Shown: positions 50,935 to 59,240, counted from the first letter of the stretch. The stretch: DNA of 64,000 bases from Streptomyces kaniharaensis (GCF_009569385.1 NZ_WBOF01000001.1:2924001-2988000), one strand, 5' to 3'. Notes: generated from the letters alone by a model not told the origin. Made by a program: numbers and translations.

Positions 50935-51756
50935 TCAACGGCCTGACGCGGTCGGGCTGACCGGCACGTCCAGCAGGTGGGTCGAACTCAGCACGGCGGT
51001 CGTCTCGTTGACGAGGCTCTGGTCCGGGGAGGCGAGGCAGGCATAGGCGCGTACGAAGTTTCCCCGCACGGGCGGGAGAGGGATGTACTCCTCGATCGCC
51101 TGGGTGCCGCCGATCGCGCGGCACTGACTGCTCGGGGTGACCGGCTGCGGGCCGGTGGGCACGATGATCTCTCGGTAGACGCCCGCCCAGAACACCAGCA
51201 CCCCTCCCTTCGGCAGGCTGACGGCAGGCATGCAGTCAGCCGTGTCGTTTCCGCTGAGCGGTCCGTGGCAGGGGCCTGCGCCCTCGCCGCCGCTGGCTAC
51301 CGAGGTGACGTACGCGCCCTGGTACTCGCCCTCGTGCCCTGGTTCGGGCCGCCGCAGCACGTGCCAGGTGACCGGCACCGCGGCGACCGGCATCTTGCCG
51401 AGGTGGCTGATCGTCCACCCGTGCAGTTCGAGCGGACGCGTCGTGGTGTCGGCAGACGGGCTGGGCTGCGGGCTCGACACGGGCCCGGTCGTGGCGGCCG
51501 GGACGTCGGCCGCCGGACCGGTGTTCCGTGGAGAGCCGGGCAGCAGCGTGGCGGCGGCCACGGCGAGTGCGAGTACCGGCGTGGCCAGCGCGGCCACCCG
51601 GATCCGACGGGCACGGCGGATCCGCCGCCGAACCTGCGGCATCCGGTCCTCGGCCGCCGGCAGCACCGGGGTGCCTTCGGCCGCCACACGTCGTCGCAGG
51701 TACTCGACGACCGCGGCCAGTTCGCCGTCGACGAGGTCGTCATCGGGCGTGCTCAT
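50935..51756 (-). CDS. Membrane-anchored partner of SigE-type sigma factor (possible anti-sigma)
   Basis: A 273-residue protein. A cytosolic region of about 55 residues precedes one transmembrane segment (about 59-78), then a Pro/Thr/Ser linker and an extracellular domain with four Cys. It begins 5 bp after the sigma gene stop, so the two are co-transcribed; this position and topology fit an anti-sigma factor, but no zinc-binding HCC motif is present, so the role is inferred. The ATG has AGGTGA upstream. Confidence 0.8.
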   Translation of the reverse strand: MSTPDDDLVDGELAAVVEYLRRRVAAEGTPVLPAAEDRMPQVRRRIRRARRIRVAALATPVLALAVAAATLLPGSPRNTGPAADVPAATTGPVSSPQPSPSADTTTRPLELHGWTISHLGKMPVAAVPVTWHVLRRPEPGHEGEYQGAYVTSVASGGEGAGPCHGPLSGNDTADCMPAVSLPKGGVLVFWAGVYREIIVPTGPQPVTPSSQCRAIGGTQAIEEYIPLPPVRGNFVRAYACLASPDQSLVNETTAVLSSTHLLDVPVSPTASGR

Positions 51757-51760
51757 CAGG

Positions 51761-52282
51761 TCACCTGCCCGCCGTGTGCGCTGCCAGGGCATGGTCCGGC
51801 AGCCGGTCGCGCAGCGTGCGCAGCGCCCTGAACGCCTGGCTCTTGACCGTTCCCGTCGAGCAGGCGAGGATCGCGGCGGTCTCCTCCACGCTCAGGTCCT
51901 CCAGGTAGCGCAGCACCACCACGGCTCGCTGCCGCTTGGGCAAATGCCTCAGCAGCAGAGCTAGTTCGAGCTCGCCGTCTACCTCGCTGTAGCGGTCCGG
52001 GGCGGCCGGGGGATCCGGCACCTTGGCGTGCGGCAGCTCGCGCCGCCAGGACCGCCGCCACCAGTTCACATGGATGTTGACCATGGTGCGGCGGACGTAC
52101 GCCTCGGGCTGCTCGACGGCGATCCGGCTCCACTTCGGCCAGGTTCGCGCCAGGGCGGTCTGCAACAGGTCCTCGGCCAGGTACTGATCGCCGGTCAGCC
52201 GCCATGCCGAACGCAGCAGCCTCGGTCCGCACGTGGCCGCGAACTCCTCGAAAGTGGCCCAGCCGCCGGTCATTTCGTCCAT
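51761..52282 (-). CDS. SigE-family ECF sigma factor
   Basis: A 173-residue ECF sigma factor of the actinobacterial SigE-like family. Region 2 reads FEEFAATCGPRLLRSAWRLTGDQYLAEDLLQ (shown in parts: EEFAATCG, then RLLRSAWRLTGD, then AEDLLQTAL); region 4 includes LPKRQRAVVVLRYLEDLSVE and ILACSTGTVKSQ. ATG 52282 is likely since family members start with a short tail before EEF; a start at 52369 is possible. It probably activates the downstream partner and unknown genes. Confidence 0.88.
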   Translation of the reverse strand: MDEMTGGWATFEEFAATCGPRLLRSAWRLTGDQYLAEDLLQTALARTWPKWSRIAVEQPEAYVRRTMVNIHVNWWRRSWRRELPHAKVPDPPAAPDRYSEVDGELELALLLRHLPKRQRAVVVLRYLEDLSVEETAAILACSTGTVKSQAFRALRTLRDRLPDHALAAHTAGR

Positions 52283-52505
52283 GTACGACTTGCACTTCTT
52301 CTCTCGTCGGTCCCACACCTGCTGTAACCGGGGGGATCCCACGCCAGGTTGGCCAGTGTGACGCATCACACGCAGGGAACCGAATGGGCAGCCGGGCGCC
52401 CACGGTCGGTGGTCGGCGCCGGGGCGCGGGCCACCGACCGGGTGAGTGGGTGGCAGAGGGCGGCGCCGGATGATTCCGGCGTCCTGGGAGCGAGAGACGG
52501 CGGGG

Positions 52506-52529
52506 GCGAGTTCGATTCTCGTCGCCCGC
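52506..52529 (+). repeat. 24-bp duplication of the tRNA-Gly(CCC) 3' end (attR-like)
   Basis: Exact copy of 50149-50172, covering the T-arm and acceptor strand of tRNA-Gly(CCC). The upstream 40 bp do not resemble a tRNA, so this is not a whole decayed gene. Direct repeats of a tRNA 3' end are the mark left by site-specific integration. Confidence 0.9.
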
Positions 52530-52539
52530 GCCGGAGCGA

Positions 52540-52571
52540 GAAAGCCGCAGGTCTTCTGACCTGCGGCTTTC
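52540..52571. terminator. Second copy of the tRNA terminator stem
   Basis: The same 14-bp stem GAAAGCCGCAGGTC with a TTCT loop. It follows the tRNA-end repeat by 10 bp and precedes the glycosyltransferase stop. Confidence 0.92.
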
Positions 52572-52597
52572 TGGTTCTTCGGGTGGTTCGGGTGGCC

Positions 52598-53719
52598 TCA
52601 GCGGGGGTTGGTCGCGAGGGCTTCTAGGGTGGGGACGAAGGCGGCGGGGGTGGGGAGGGCGGTGTTCTCGGCCTGGACGCGGGCTGCGGCGGCGCGGAGG
52701 TCGGGGTCGGTCAGGAGACGGGTCAGGACCTCGGCGTCGACGGTCTCGGAGGTGGAGCGCAGGGCGATGCCGGCGGCGGTGAGGGCGTCGGCGACGGCGT
52801 AGTTGTCGGCGCCCTGGGGGAGCAGCAGCTGGGGGATGCCGGCCTGGAGGGTGGTGAGCGTGGTGCCCGCGCCGCCGTGGTGGATCACGGCGTCCGCGTG
52901 GCGGACCAGCTCGGCGAGCGGCACCCAGGGCAGCGGGCGGACGTTGTCGGGCAGGGTGCCGAGCGGGGCGAGGTCGGCGTCGGAGACGGCGAGCAGGAAC
53001 TCCGCGTCGACGGCGGCCGCCGCCTCGACGAGCCGGGCGACGGCGCTGACGCCGTTGACCGTGGTGACGACCGTGCCGAGGGTGATCAGGACGCGGGGGC
53101 GGTCGGCAGGGCGGAGGAACTCGGACGGCACGACGCCACCGCCGTTGTAGGGCAGGTAGCGCATCCGCAGGCCGTCCGGGTCGCCGCCGATCGGGCCGAT
53201 GTTCAGCGCGGTGGACTCGGCCGGGCCGGCCACGCCGTGCCGCTCGTAGACGTCGGTGAAGTTGGCGGCGAGGCGGGCCACCATGTCGCGGCCGGTCGGG
53301 ATGCCGTAGTTGTGCAGCACCGACGGGATCTTGAGCTTGGCCGACACCAGCGGGGCCGCGGGCTGGAAGGCGGCGTGCACGAGCAGGTCGGCGCCCCAGT
53401 CGGAGGCGACGTCCAGCAGGCCGTCCACGGTGGGACGGGCGGCGTGGGCGAAGGCGCGGGCGGCCATGTCGAAGATCTCGTTCTGGGGCAGGCCGCCGCC
53501 GTCGTAGCGGAGCTGCCCACCGTTGGCCTCCGAGAAGAGCTCCCACATCTCGCGACCGTCGCCGATCTCGACGAGTGGGAAGCCGGCGGACCGGATCTGG
53601 TCCATCGGCAGCGAGGCGGCGAACAGGATGTCGTGCCCGGCGGCGCGCAGGGCTTGGGCGGTGGGCACCATCGGGAACAGGTGGCCGGCCGCGGCCGGGC
53701 CGGTGAGAAGTATGCGCAT
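52598..53719 (-). CDS. GT1-family glycosyltransferase (macrolide/aglycone type)
   Basis: A 373-residue GT-B enzyme. N-terminal RILLTGPAAAGHLFPMVP (about 2-19); C-terminal donor site AVIHHGGAGTTLTTLQAGIPQLLLP (about 279-303) and QGADNYAVADAL. It resembles secondary-metabolite glycosyltransferases (EryCIII-type) that attach NDP-sugars to aglycones; no biosynthetic cluster is evident here. ATG 53719 has AAGGAG upstream; the longer frame before it is not conserved-looking. Confidence 0.9.
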   Translation of the reverse strand: MRILLTGPAAAGHLFPMVPTAQALRAAGHDILFAASLPMDQIRSAGFPLVEIGDGREMWELFSEANGGQLRYDGGGLPQNEIFDMAARAFAHAARPTVDGLLDVASDWGADLLVHAAFQPAAPLVSAKLKIPSVLHNYGIPTGRDMVARLAANFTDVYERHGVAGPAESTALNIGPIGGDPDGLRMRYLPYNGGGVVPSEFLRPADRPRVLITLGTVVTTVNGVSAVARLVEAAAAVDAEFLLAVSDADLAPLGTLPDNVRPLPWVPLAELVRHADAVIHHGGAGTTLTTLQAGIPQLLLPQGADNYAVADALTAAGIALRSTSETVDAEVLTRLLTDPDLRAAAARVQAENTALPTPAAFVPTLEALATNPR

Positions 53720-53918
53720 GATCGTCTCCTTGCCGTTTCTGATCGCGCTCGTGTGCGAAGCGCCGGCGAACGCATCCATCTCCCCTCGCACGATGATGTC
53801 GAGTCAATTCGCTTTTGTGCTGGGCGTGCGGGAATCGGACGTTCTGGTGCGGGTCTTGCCAGTCGGGCCGCGATGTGCTCTGCGGGTGGTCGCCGATGGA
53901 AGGGGAAACGTCGGAAAA

Positions 53919-53955
53919 GCGGGAAGCCGCAGTCGGGGTGACTGCGGCTTCCCGC
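53919..53955 (-). terminator. Terminator after the proline-rich membrane protein gene
   Basis: A perfect 16-bp stem (53919-53934 with 53940-53955) with a GGGGT loop. Confidence 0.92.
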
Positions 53956-53981
53956 GGGCGTTCGCCGCTTCCGTCGTCGGG

Positions 53982-54572
53982 TCACATGCTCAGGCCGCGC
54001 GCGTAGTTGACCCGGTTCATCAGGTCCATCACCTGGTTCGGCGAGCTGACCGGGACGGAGGTGGTGTGGTAGCGGCCGGCGCCCGAGACGGTGATCTGGA
54101 CGTGGCCGACGGTGCGGCGCTCCTTCATCAGCAGGAAGAGCAGGCCGATGAGGCAGAAGAAAAAGAAGATGATCGCCAGCACGATCCCGGCCGGGGCGAT
54201 CCGCTCCTCGGTGCGGGAGAGGTCGGTGGCCGTCCAGACCGCGCCGCGCAGTGGGATGGGGCCGGCCGGGGTGATGATGCCGGTGCTGGTCACGGCGATG
54301 TCGCCGATGGTCACCAGCGGCTGGCCCGGGGCGGAACCGACCGCCTCCGGGTAGCCGTAACCGCCCGCGGCCGGCTCCGGGTAGCCGTACCCTCCGGCGG
54401 CCGGGACCGGCAGGGCGGCCGGCGGGTAGCCGTAGTCGGAGGTGGGGTGGGGGTAGCCGTAGACCGGGGCGCCCGAGGCCGGCGGCTGGGCCGGCATGCC
54501 CGGGGGCGCCGCCGGGGGCGGCGGGACGGGGGGCTGGCCCGGAGCGTCGAACGGGGGCGGAGGAGTCGTCAT
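53982..54572 (-). CDS. Pro/Gly/Tyr-rich membrane protein, 196 aa
   Basis: A 196-residue protein with a Pro-rich N-terminus (about 1-85) containing repeats of AGGYGYPE and GYPH-like units, then a small beta-rich region, a single strong transmembrane segment (AGIVLAIIFFFFCLIGLLFLL, about 128-148) and a cytosolic or outer tail VGHVQITVSGAGRYHTTSVP. Unknown function; common type in streptomycetes. The ATG of TTPPPP is used; the longer frame is unlikely. Confidence 0.8.
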   Translation of the reverse strand: MTTPPPPFDAPGQPPVPPPPAAPPGMPAQPPASGAPVYGYPHPTSDYGYPPAALPVPAAGGYGYPEPAAGGYGYPEAVGSAPGQPLVTIGDIAVTSTGIITPAGPIPLRGAVWTATDLSRTEERIAPAGIVLAIIFFFFCLIGLLFLLMKERRTVGHVQITVSGAGRYHTTSVPVSSPNQVMDLMNRVNYARGLSM

Positions 54573-54686
54573 GAACGGTCTTTCCCGCGGCGATTGCGTG
54601 GCGGCTGTTCGGGCAGTCTCTCGCATCCGGTGCTCGGGCCGCGAGCCCTCCCGGGGATTCCCGCGGTCGCGGGCGGGCCGGCCCGG

Positions 54687-55469
54687 TCAGGCGGCGGTGA
54701 GGAAGTCGCGGACGGTCCGGGTGAACGCCTCGGTCTCCTCGGCGAGCACGATGTGCCCGGTGTCGAACTCGGCGTACTCGCTGCCGGCGATGGCCGCGTG
54801 CAGCCGGCGGGTGTTCTCCACCGGGACGGTGGCGTCCTGGGTGCAGCCGATCACCAGGGTCGGGGCCTGGACGCCGGGGAGCAGGGCGCTGATGTCCAGG
54901 CCGAGGTCGAGGGCGATGTGCCGCAGGGTGCCGGAAGTCGGCTGCATGTAGGCGGTGTTGGCCTCGACCGCGGTGCGGCCGATCCGGTTGAGGAAGCCGC
55001 GGCTGAAGGCGGTGAGAGTGGCGTAGCGGCCGAAGGCGGCGGGGTTGTCGGCGAGCGACAGCCACGTGTGGAACGAGACGCGCAGGTACTCGTCCTGGTC
55101 CGCGCTGATCCACCCGGCGGCGGCGACGAGGCGGCGCACCAGGTCCGGGCGCAGGGCGGCGGCAGCGGTGGCGACGACCGCGCCGAGCGAGAAGCCGACG
55201 ACGTCGGCGGGGCCGCGGCCGGCGTCCTCGATGACGGCGTTGACCTGGGCGGCGAGGGTTTCGACGGTCAGCTCGGCACCGTCGTCCTCGGCGGCCTCGC
55301 TGCCGGAGAGGTCGGGCAGCAGGACGGTGTAGCGGTCGGTGAAGGAGTCCAGCAGGGCGTCCCACATGCCGGAGCCGGGGCCGGTGCCGTGGACCAGGAC
55401 GAGGGTGTCGGGGCCGTCGCCGACGACGCGGTAGGGGATGCGGGCGGGGCCGACGGTGATGGTGGGCAT
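54687..55469 (-). CDS. Alpha/beta hydrolase
   Basis: A 260-residue alpha/beta hydrolase fold. Oxyanion-region HGTGPGSGMW (about 27-36), nucleophile elbow GFSLG (Ser at about 93), and the catalytic His near the end in FDTGHIVLAEE. Substrate unknown. A consensus -35/-10 pair with an operator inverted repeat lies about 80 bp upstream, so expression is likely ligand-controlled. ATG 55469 has GGAAGGA upstream. Confidence 0.9.
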   Translation of the reverse strand: MPTITVGPARIPYRVVGDGPDTLVLVHGTGPGSGMWDALLDSFTDRYTVLLPDLSGSEAAEDDGAELTVETLAAQVNAVIEDAGRGPADVVGFSLGAVVATAAAALRPDLVRRLVAAAGWISADQDEYLRVSFHTWLSLADNPAAFGRYATLTAFSRGFLNRIGRTAVEANTAYMQPTSGTLRHIALDLGLDISALLPGVQAPTLVIGCTQDATVPVENTRRLHAAIAGSEYAEFDTGHIVLAEETEAFTRTVRDFLTAA

Positions 55470-55548
55470 GGCGGGTCCTTCCGGATGGTGGTGGTTGGGA
55501 TGGGGCGGTGGGGGCCTGATCGCCCCGCCGTCCCTCGCAACGAGAAGT

Positions 55549-55587
55549 AAACTACACGGTGCAGATTAGTGATTCAACTGCACCGTG
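55549..55587 (-). promoter_or_regulatory. Operator-promoter of the alpha/beta hydrolase gene
   Basis: On the minus strand TTGAAT (55572-55577) and TAGTTT (55549-55554) are exactly 17 bp apart. Two perfect 10-bp arms, CACGGTGCAG (55555-55564) and CTGCACCGTG (55578-55587), flank the spacer. The arrangement is typical of a TetR-type operator, but no TetR gene is nearby. Confidence 0.82.
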
Positions 55588-55635
55588 CAGTGCACTTTGG
55601 TTTCGCGGGAACGGCAGGGGTGGAACTGATCCCGC

Positions 55636-56277
55636 ATGCTCGCCGTCGGAGGAGTGACGGAATCCCTGCCCGGGTTGAACACCGGGAGGAGTACGGAGTG
55701 CCCTGTGCTGTCAGGTGGTGCCGAACTGAACGTCGGATGCCCGGCGGGCTGCCCCGGCTGTGCGCCGGATCCGGTGTCCGAGTGGCCGGCTGTCGAGGCG
55801 ACGATCGATCAACTCGACGCTGCGGCACGCTGCGAGACGCTGCTCCAGGACACGGTGGACGCCATCAGCCCGGCGCCGGTCTGGCGGAGCGCGTTACCTC
55901 GCGAGGGCACTCGGCTGCCGTTGCCGGGGGAGGGTGTGGACCCGCGCTGGTACGTCACCCGGGGGCGGGACTTCCTCACCATCGTCTCGGAGGCCCGGCG
56001 CGGAGCGCTGGTCGGCGCGGTGGGCGGGTACTGGCGGCGGCGCGGCTGGACGATCACCTCGGTGAACGCCGGTCGGCGGCTGCCGGGGGTGGCCGCCGAG
56101 ACCCCTGATGGCTACCAACTCGCCTTGCACGTTGGAGACTTGGGTGAGGTAGGGCTGACGGCGAGCTCGCCGGGGGCGGCCCGCTCGGAGCGGCTGCCGT
56201 ACGTGCAGGGTGTGGCCGGCTGTGGTCGCCCGTCGCTGCCGCACGTGTGCTGTCCCTACTGGAGCGCGATGGCGTGA
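55636..56277 (+). CDS. Hypothetical protein with a TTA codon, 213 aa
   Basis: A 213-residue protein. The N-terminal 55 residues are Cys-rich and may not be translated from this start; the ribosome site is weak. The C-terminal half (WYVTRGRDFLTIVSEARRG, then WRRRGWTITSVN) resembles small streptomycete proteins of unknown function. A TTA leucine codon at 55894-55896 would make translation depend on bldA tRNA. Confidence 0.55.
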   Translation: MLAVGGVTESLPGLNTGRSTECPVLSGGAELNVGCPAGCPGCAPDPVSEWPAVEATIDQLDAAARCETLLQDTVDAISPAPVWRSALPREGTRLPLPGEGVDPRWYVTRGRDFLTIVSEARRGALVGAVGGYWRRRGWTITSVNAGRRLPGVAAETPDGYQLALHVGDLGEVGLTASSPGAARSERLPYVQGVAGCGRPSLPHVCCPYWSAMA

Positions 56278-56478
56278 CGGGCGGGCGACCGGCGGGGGAG
56301 GCGCGGAGCCAGTCCCCCGACTCGCTCCGCGCCGCCTCGTCGCGCGGCTTCGGCATTGCCGCTCCCCCCGACTCCCCGGCCGCCCGCCGTTCCCCCCTGG
56401 CTGCACCCTCCGGCGAGAGCGGTCCGCACAGGCTCCGGCGAGCCCCCTCCCCCGGGGACGTCGTTGGTCACCACGCTA

Positions 56479-56503
56479 ACAAACCGCGTGGTTGGTTTGT
56501 CAA
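56479..56503. promoter_or_regulatory. Orphan operator-like inverted repeat with a -35 hexamer
   Basis: ACAAACC (56479-56485) and GGTTTGT (56494-56500) form a perfect 7-bp inverted repeat around GCGTGGTT. A minus-strand TTGACA overlaps it (56498-56503), with TAGCGT 19 bp further. No intact gene lies within 900 bp on that strand. Confidence 0.5.
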
Positions 56504-56699
56504 TAGCCGGATCCACGAAACATCCACAATCGTGGCAGGAGGCTCGGGGGTGCGCCACCAGGTATTTGTGGGTGCGTCAGGGCGCCTCAGAGCGTGCAGG
56601 GGGTGTGAAGAGCGCGCACGAGGGGCGCGGGCACCGGGCACGAGTGGCCTGGAATCCGACATTCCGAGCATCCCGGCAGTACGGAGCGGCACCGGGCGA

Positions 56700-56969
56700 G
56701 CGCTCAGCGCAGCAGCGGCGCTCCTTGGCCACGGCCACCGCGCCGGCCCGGGTGTCGACACCCAACTTGTCGTAGATCCGGCCCAGATGGGTCTTCCCGG
56801 TGGCTTCGCTGATGAACAGCGCGCGGGCGATCTCCCGGTTGCCGAGCCCCTGCGCCAGACCATCGACGCCGCCACCCGCGCCGCCCAGGCCACCCTGGAC
56901 GCGGCGGCCAAGGCCGGCCAGCACGGGCCCGCAGTCGCCGGAGTCGGCCCAGCGCAAGGCCTTCAGCAC
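56700..56969 (-). pseudogene. LuxR-type response-regulator fragment
   Basis: The frame encodes LAQGLGNREIARALFISEA then THLGRIYDKLGVDTRAGAVA, the HTH of a NarL/LuxR regulator, but a Gly replaces the usual Val of the recognition helix. The normal LTxREREVL helix before it is lost, no receiver domain remains, and the native stop has been read through. A dead remnant of a two-component regulator. Confidence 0.85.
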
Positions 56970-57146
56970 GTCCGCCCGTCCCGCCGCCGGTGTACGGGGC
57001 GGGCGTCGCCGAGCCGTACGGAGACCGGAAGGGCGTGCCGGAGGAGTTGCTCGTTCGAGTGAAGATCGAGAAGGTTGCCGCAGCACACAGGGCGGTCCGG
57101 TGGAAAGCCGGTGCCGGTGTCAGTGGCGCGTGGCAGGCTTCCCGGT

Positions 57147-57560
57147 ATGACGGCGTGGACCCTCAACGACATCGAACGTGCGATCCGCTCCTCCTGGGGT
57201 GTCGACACCTGTGCGCCCGAGGACCTGGCCCACTGGCGTCCCGACAATCCCGCCCGCGGCCAGGCCGGCGTGACGGCGATGGTGGTGCACGACCTGCTCG
57301 GCGGCGAGCTGATGATGGGCGAGGTGCGCGCCGGCGGTGTCCGGACGGACCTGCACTGGTGGAACCGCTCCGCCGCCGGCATCGAGATCGACCTCACCCA
57401 CGAGCAGTTCGGGCCGGACGAGCTGGTCGGCCCCGGCCGCCCGGTCGCCCGCCCGGCCCGCCCCGGCAGGCTGCACGCCCAGTACGTGCTGCTGCGCCAC
57501 CGGGTGGCCATCGAGCTGGAGCGCGGCCGGACGCGGCTGCCGGAGCGCGCCTGCGCGTGA
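57147..57560 (+). CDS. YunG-like protein, 137 aa
   Basis: A 137-residue soluble protein of the YunG family. Diagnostic parts are IERAIRSSWGVDTCAPED (about 9-26), MVVHDLLGGELMMGEVRAGG (about 46-65) and HWWNRSAAGIEIDLTHEQF (about 71-89). Function unknown. The ATG follows a CAGGCT hexamer by 7 bp. A direct repeat covers its stop codon. Confidence 0.82.
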   Translation: MTAWTLNDIERAIRSSWGVDTCAPEDLAHWRPDNPARGQAGVTAMVVHDLLGGELMMGEVRAGGVRTDLHWWNRSAAGIEIDLTHEQFGPDELVGPGRPVARPARPGRLHAQYVLLRHRVAIELERGRTRLPERACA

Positions 57561-57599
57561 ACTCCGCGACGCCGCAGCCGCCCTGCGCGTGAACTCCGC
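57550..57599 (+). repeat. 18-bp direct repeat over the YunG-like stop
   Basis: CCTGCGCGTGAACTCCGC occurs at 57550-57567 and 57582-57599. The first copy contains the stop codon. Confidence 0.9.
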
Positions 57600-57667
57600 A
57601 GGAGTGGAATCCGCCTGACGTACAGTCGTCCAAACGATGCGGACGGCTGCGGCGACAGGAGTGCGCG

Positions 57668-58549
57668 ATGACCGGGACGATCGGCTTCGTGGGGCTGGGC
57701 GCGATGGGCCGGGGCATGGCCGACAGCCTGCTGCGGGCCGGCCACGTCGTACGGGTCTGGAACCGTTCACCCGAGCCGGTGGCCGCCCTGGCGGCCCGGG
57801 GCGCCGAGCCGGCCGGCACGCTCGCCGAGGTGTTCGCCGCCGACACCGTGGTGTCCATGCTCGCCGACGACGAGACGGTCGAGCGGCTGGTGCTCGACCG
57901 CGCCCTGCTGGCGGGCGCGGCGGCGACCCTGCACGTCAACATGGCCACCGTCTCCCTCGCGCTCGCCGGGCGCGCCGAGGCCGCGCACGCCGAGCACGGC
58001 ATCGGCTACGTCGCGGCGCCCGTCCTCGGCCGGCCCCCGGTCGCCGCCGCCGGGCAGCTGAACATCCTGGCCGCGGGCGAGCCGGCCCTTCTGGCCCGCG
58101 CCGAGCCGCTGTTCGCCGCGATGGGGCAGCGCACCTGGCACTTCGGCGACCGTCCGCGCCAGGCCAACACCGCCAAGATCGGCGCCAACTTCCTGCTGGC
58201 CTGCGCGATCGAGTCGATGGCCGAGGCGTGCAGCCTGGCCGAGGCCAACGGCGTCCGCCCGACCGACCTGATCGAACTGCTCACCGCCACCCTCTTCCCC
58301 GGGCCGGTCTACACGGGCTACGGCGCGATGGTGGCCGAACGCCGCTACGAACCGGCCGGGTTCAGGTTGCCGCTGGGACTCAAGGACGTCGGCCTCGCAC
58401 TGGACGCCGGGGCCGCCTCGACCGTCCCCCTCCCGTTCGGCGGTGTCCTGCGGGACGCCTTCCTGGACGCGCTCGCGCACGGGGACGGCGACAAGGACTG
58501 GGCCGCCGTCGCGGCCGTCGCCCGCCGCAGGGCGGGCCTGCCCGACTGA
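57668..58549 (+). CDS. NAD(P)-dependent beta-hydroxyacid dehydrogenase family protein
   Basis: A 293-residue 3-hydroxyisobutyrate/6-phosphogluconate dehydrogenase-like protein. Rossmann GFVGLGAMGRGMA (about 6-18), and the helix NTAKIGANFLL with the catalytic Lys (about 170). The substrate could be a beta-hydroxyacid or an imine; glyoxylate/succinic semialdehyde and imine reductases share this fold. The ATG has GGAG 6 bp upstream. Confidence 0.92.
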   Translation: MTGTIGFVGLGAMGRGMADSLLRAGHVVRVWNRSPEPVAALAARGAEPAGTLAEVFAADTVVSMLADDETVERLVLDRALLAGAAATLHVNMATVSLALAGRAEAAHAEHGIGYVAAPVLGRPPVAAAGQLNILAAGEPALLARAEPLFAAMGQRTWHFGDRPRQANTAKIGANFLLACAIESMAEACSLAEANGVRPTDLIELLTATLFPGPVYTGYGAMVAERRYEPAGFRLPLGLKDVGLALDAGAASTVPLPFGGVLRDAFLDALAHGDGDKDWAAVAAVARRRAGLPD

Positions 58550-58607
58550 GCGGTCCGCGCGCGACAACCACGTGCCCGCCGCGGCGCGTTCCGCCTGCCA
58601 TCCGGGC

Positions 58608-59183
58608 GTGACGCTCACGAACGACGACCGTTGCGGCGCGCCCTGGCTGGTCCGCACCGACCGGCTGGAACTGCGCGCCGTCCGCCTCGCCGACCTCGCA
58701 CCGCTCCACGCGATCAACCACGATCCGCGCACCTGGTCGCATCTGCCCGAGGGCCGGCACCTGGATGAGGCGACCACCCGGGCCTGGATCGAACGGGCCG
58801 TCGACGTCTGGGAGTCCGACGGCATGGGCTACTGGACGGCCCGGCTGGGCGCCGGCGGCCCGGTGATCGGCATCGGCGGCGCCTCGTACCAGGACGCCTC
58901 CGGCTACTGGAACCTCTACTACCGGTTCGATCCGGCCCACTGGGGCCACGGCTACGCCACCGAGCTCTCCCGGGCCGCCCTCGACGCCGCCCACCGGCAC
59001 GCGCCGGAGCGGCTGGTGGCGGCCTGGGTGGACGACCACAACGCGCAGTCCCGTGCGGTCGTCCAGAAGCTCGGGCTGGCGGACCACGGGCTGCGCACGC
59101 ACCCCGTCCTCGGCGATCCGGTGCGGCTGTGGGCGGACCGGCCGGTTCCGCCCGCCGATCCGGACCGGCCGCCCCGGGAATAA
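58608..59183 (+). CDS. GNAT-family acetyltransferase
   Basis: A 191-residue N-acetyltransferase of the RimJ/RimL type: VRTDRLELRAVRLADLAPLH near the N-terminus, YYRFDPAHWGHGYATELSRAAL as the acetyl-CoA loop (about 105-126), and NAQSRAVVQKLGL. It may acetylate a protein N-terminus or small molecule; the target is unknown. GTG 58608 is preferred; a GTG 12 codons upstream is possible. Confidence 0.88.
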   Translation: MTLTNDDRCGAPWLVRTDRLELRAVRLADLAPLHAINHDPRTWSHLPEGRHLDEATTRAWIERAVDVWESDGMGYWTARLGAGGPVIGIGGASYQDASGYWNLYYRFDPAHWGHGYATELSRAALDAAHRHAPERLVAAWVDDHNAQSRAVVQKLGLADHGLRTHPVLGDPVRLWADRPVPPADPDRPPRE

Positions 59184-59240
59184 CCGGCCCGGATCATGCG
59201 CTCGCACCGTCGTCCGCATGACATGACCGGGGGAGTACCG

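Larger units (their letters stand above)
56278..57146. other. 869-bp region with only relics
   Basis: Apart from the orphan operator and the LuxR fragment I see no functional gene here. The stretch 56278-56470 has no credible coding frame. Confidence 0.5.

Noticed and set aside
52500..52530. A second, complete tRNA-Gly gene
   Set aside because: Only the 3' 24 bases match; the upstream sequence cannot form D- or anticodon arms.
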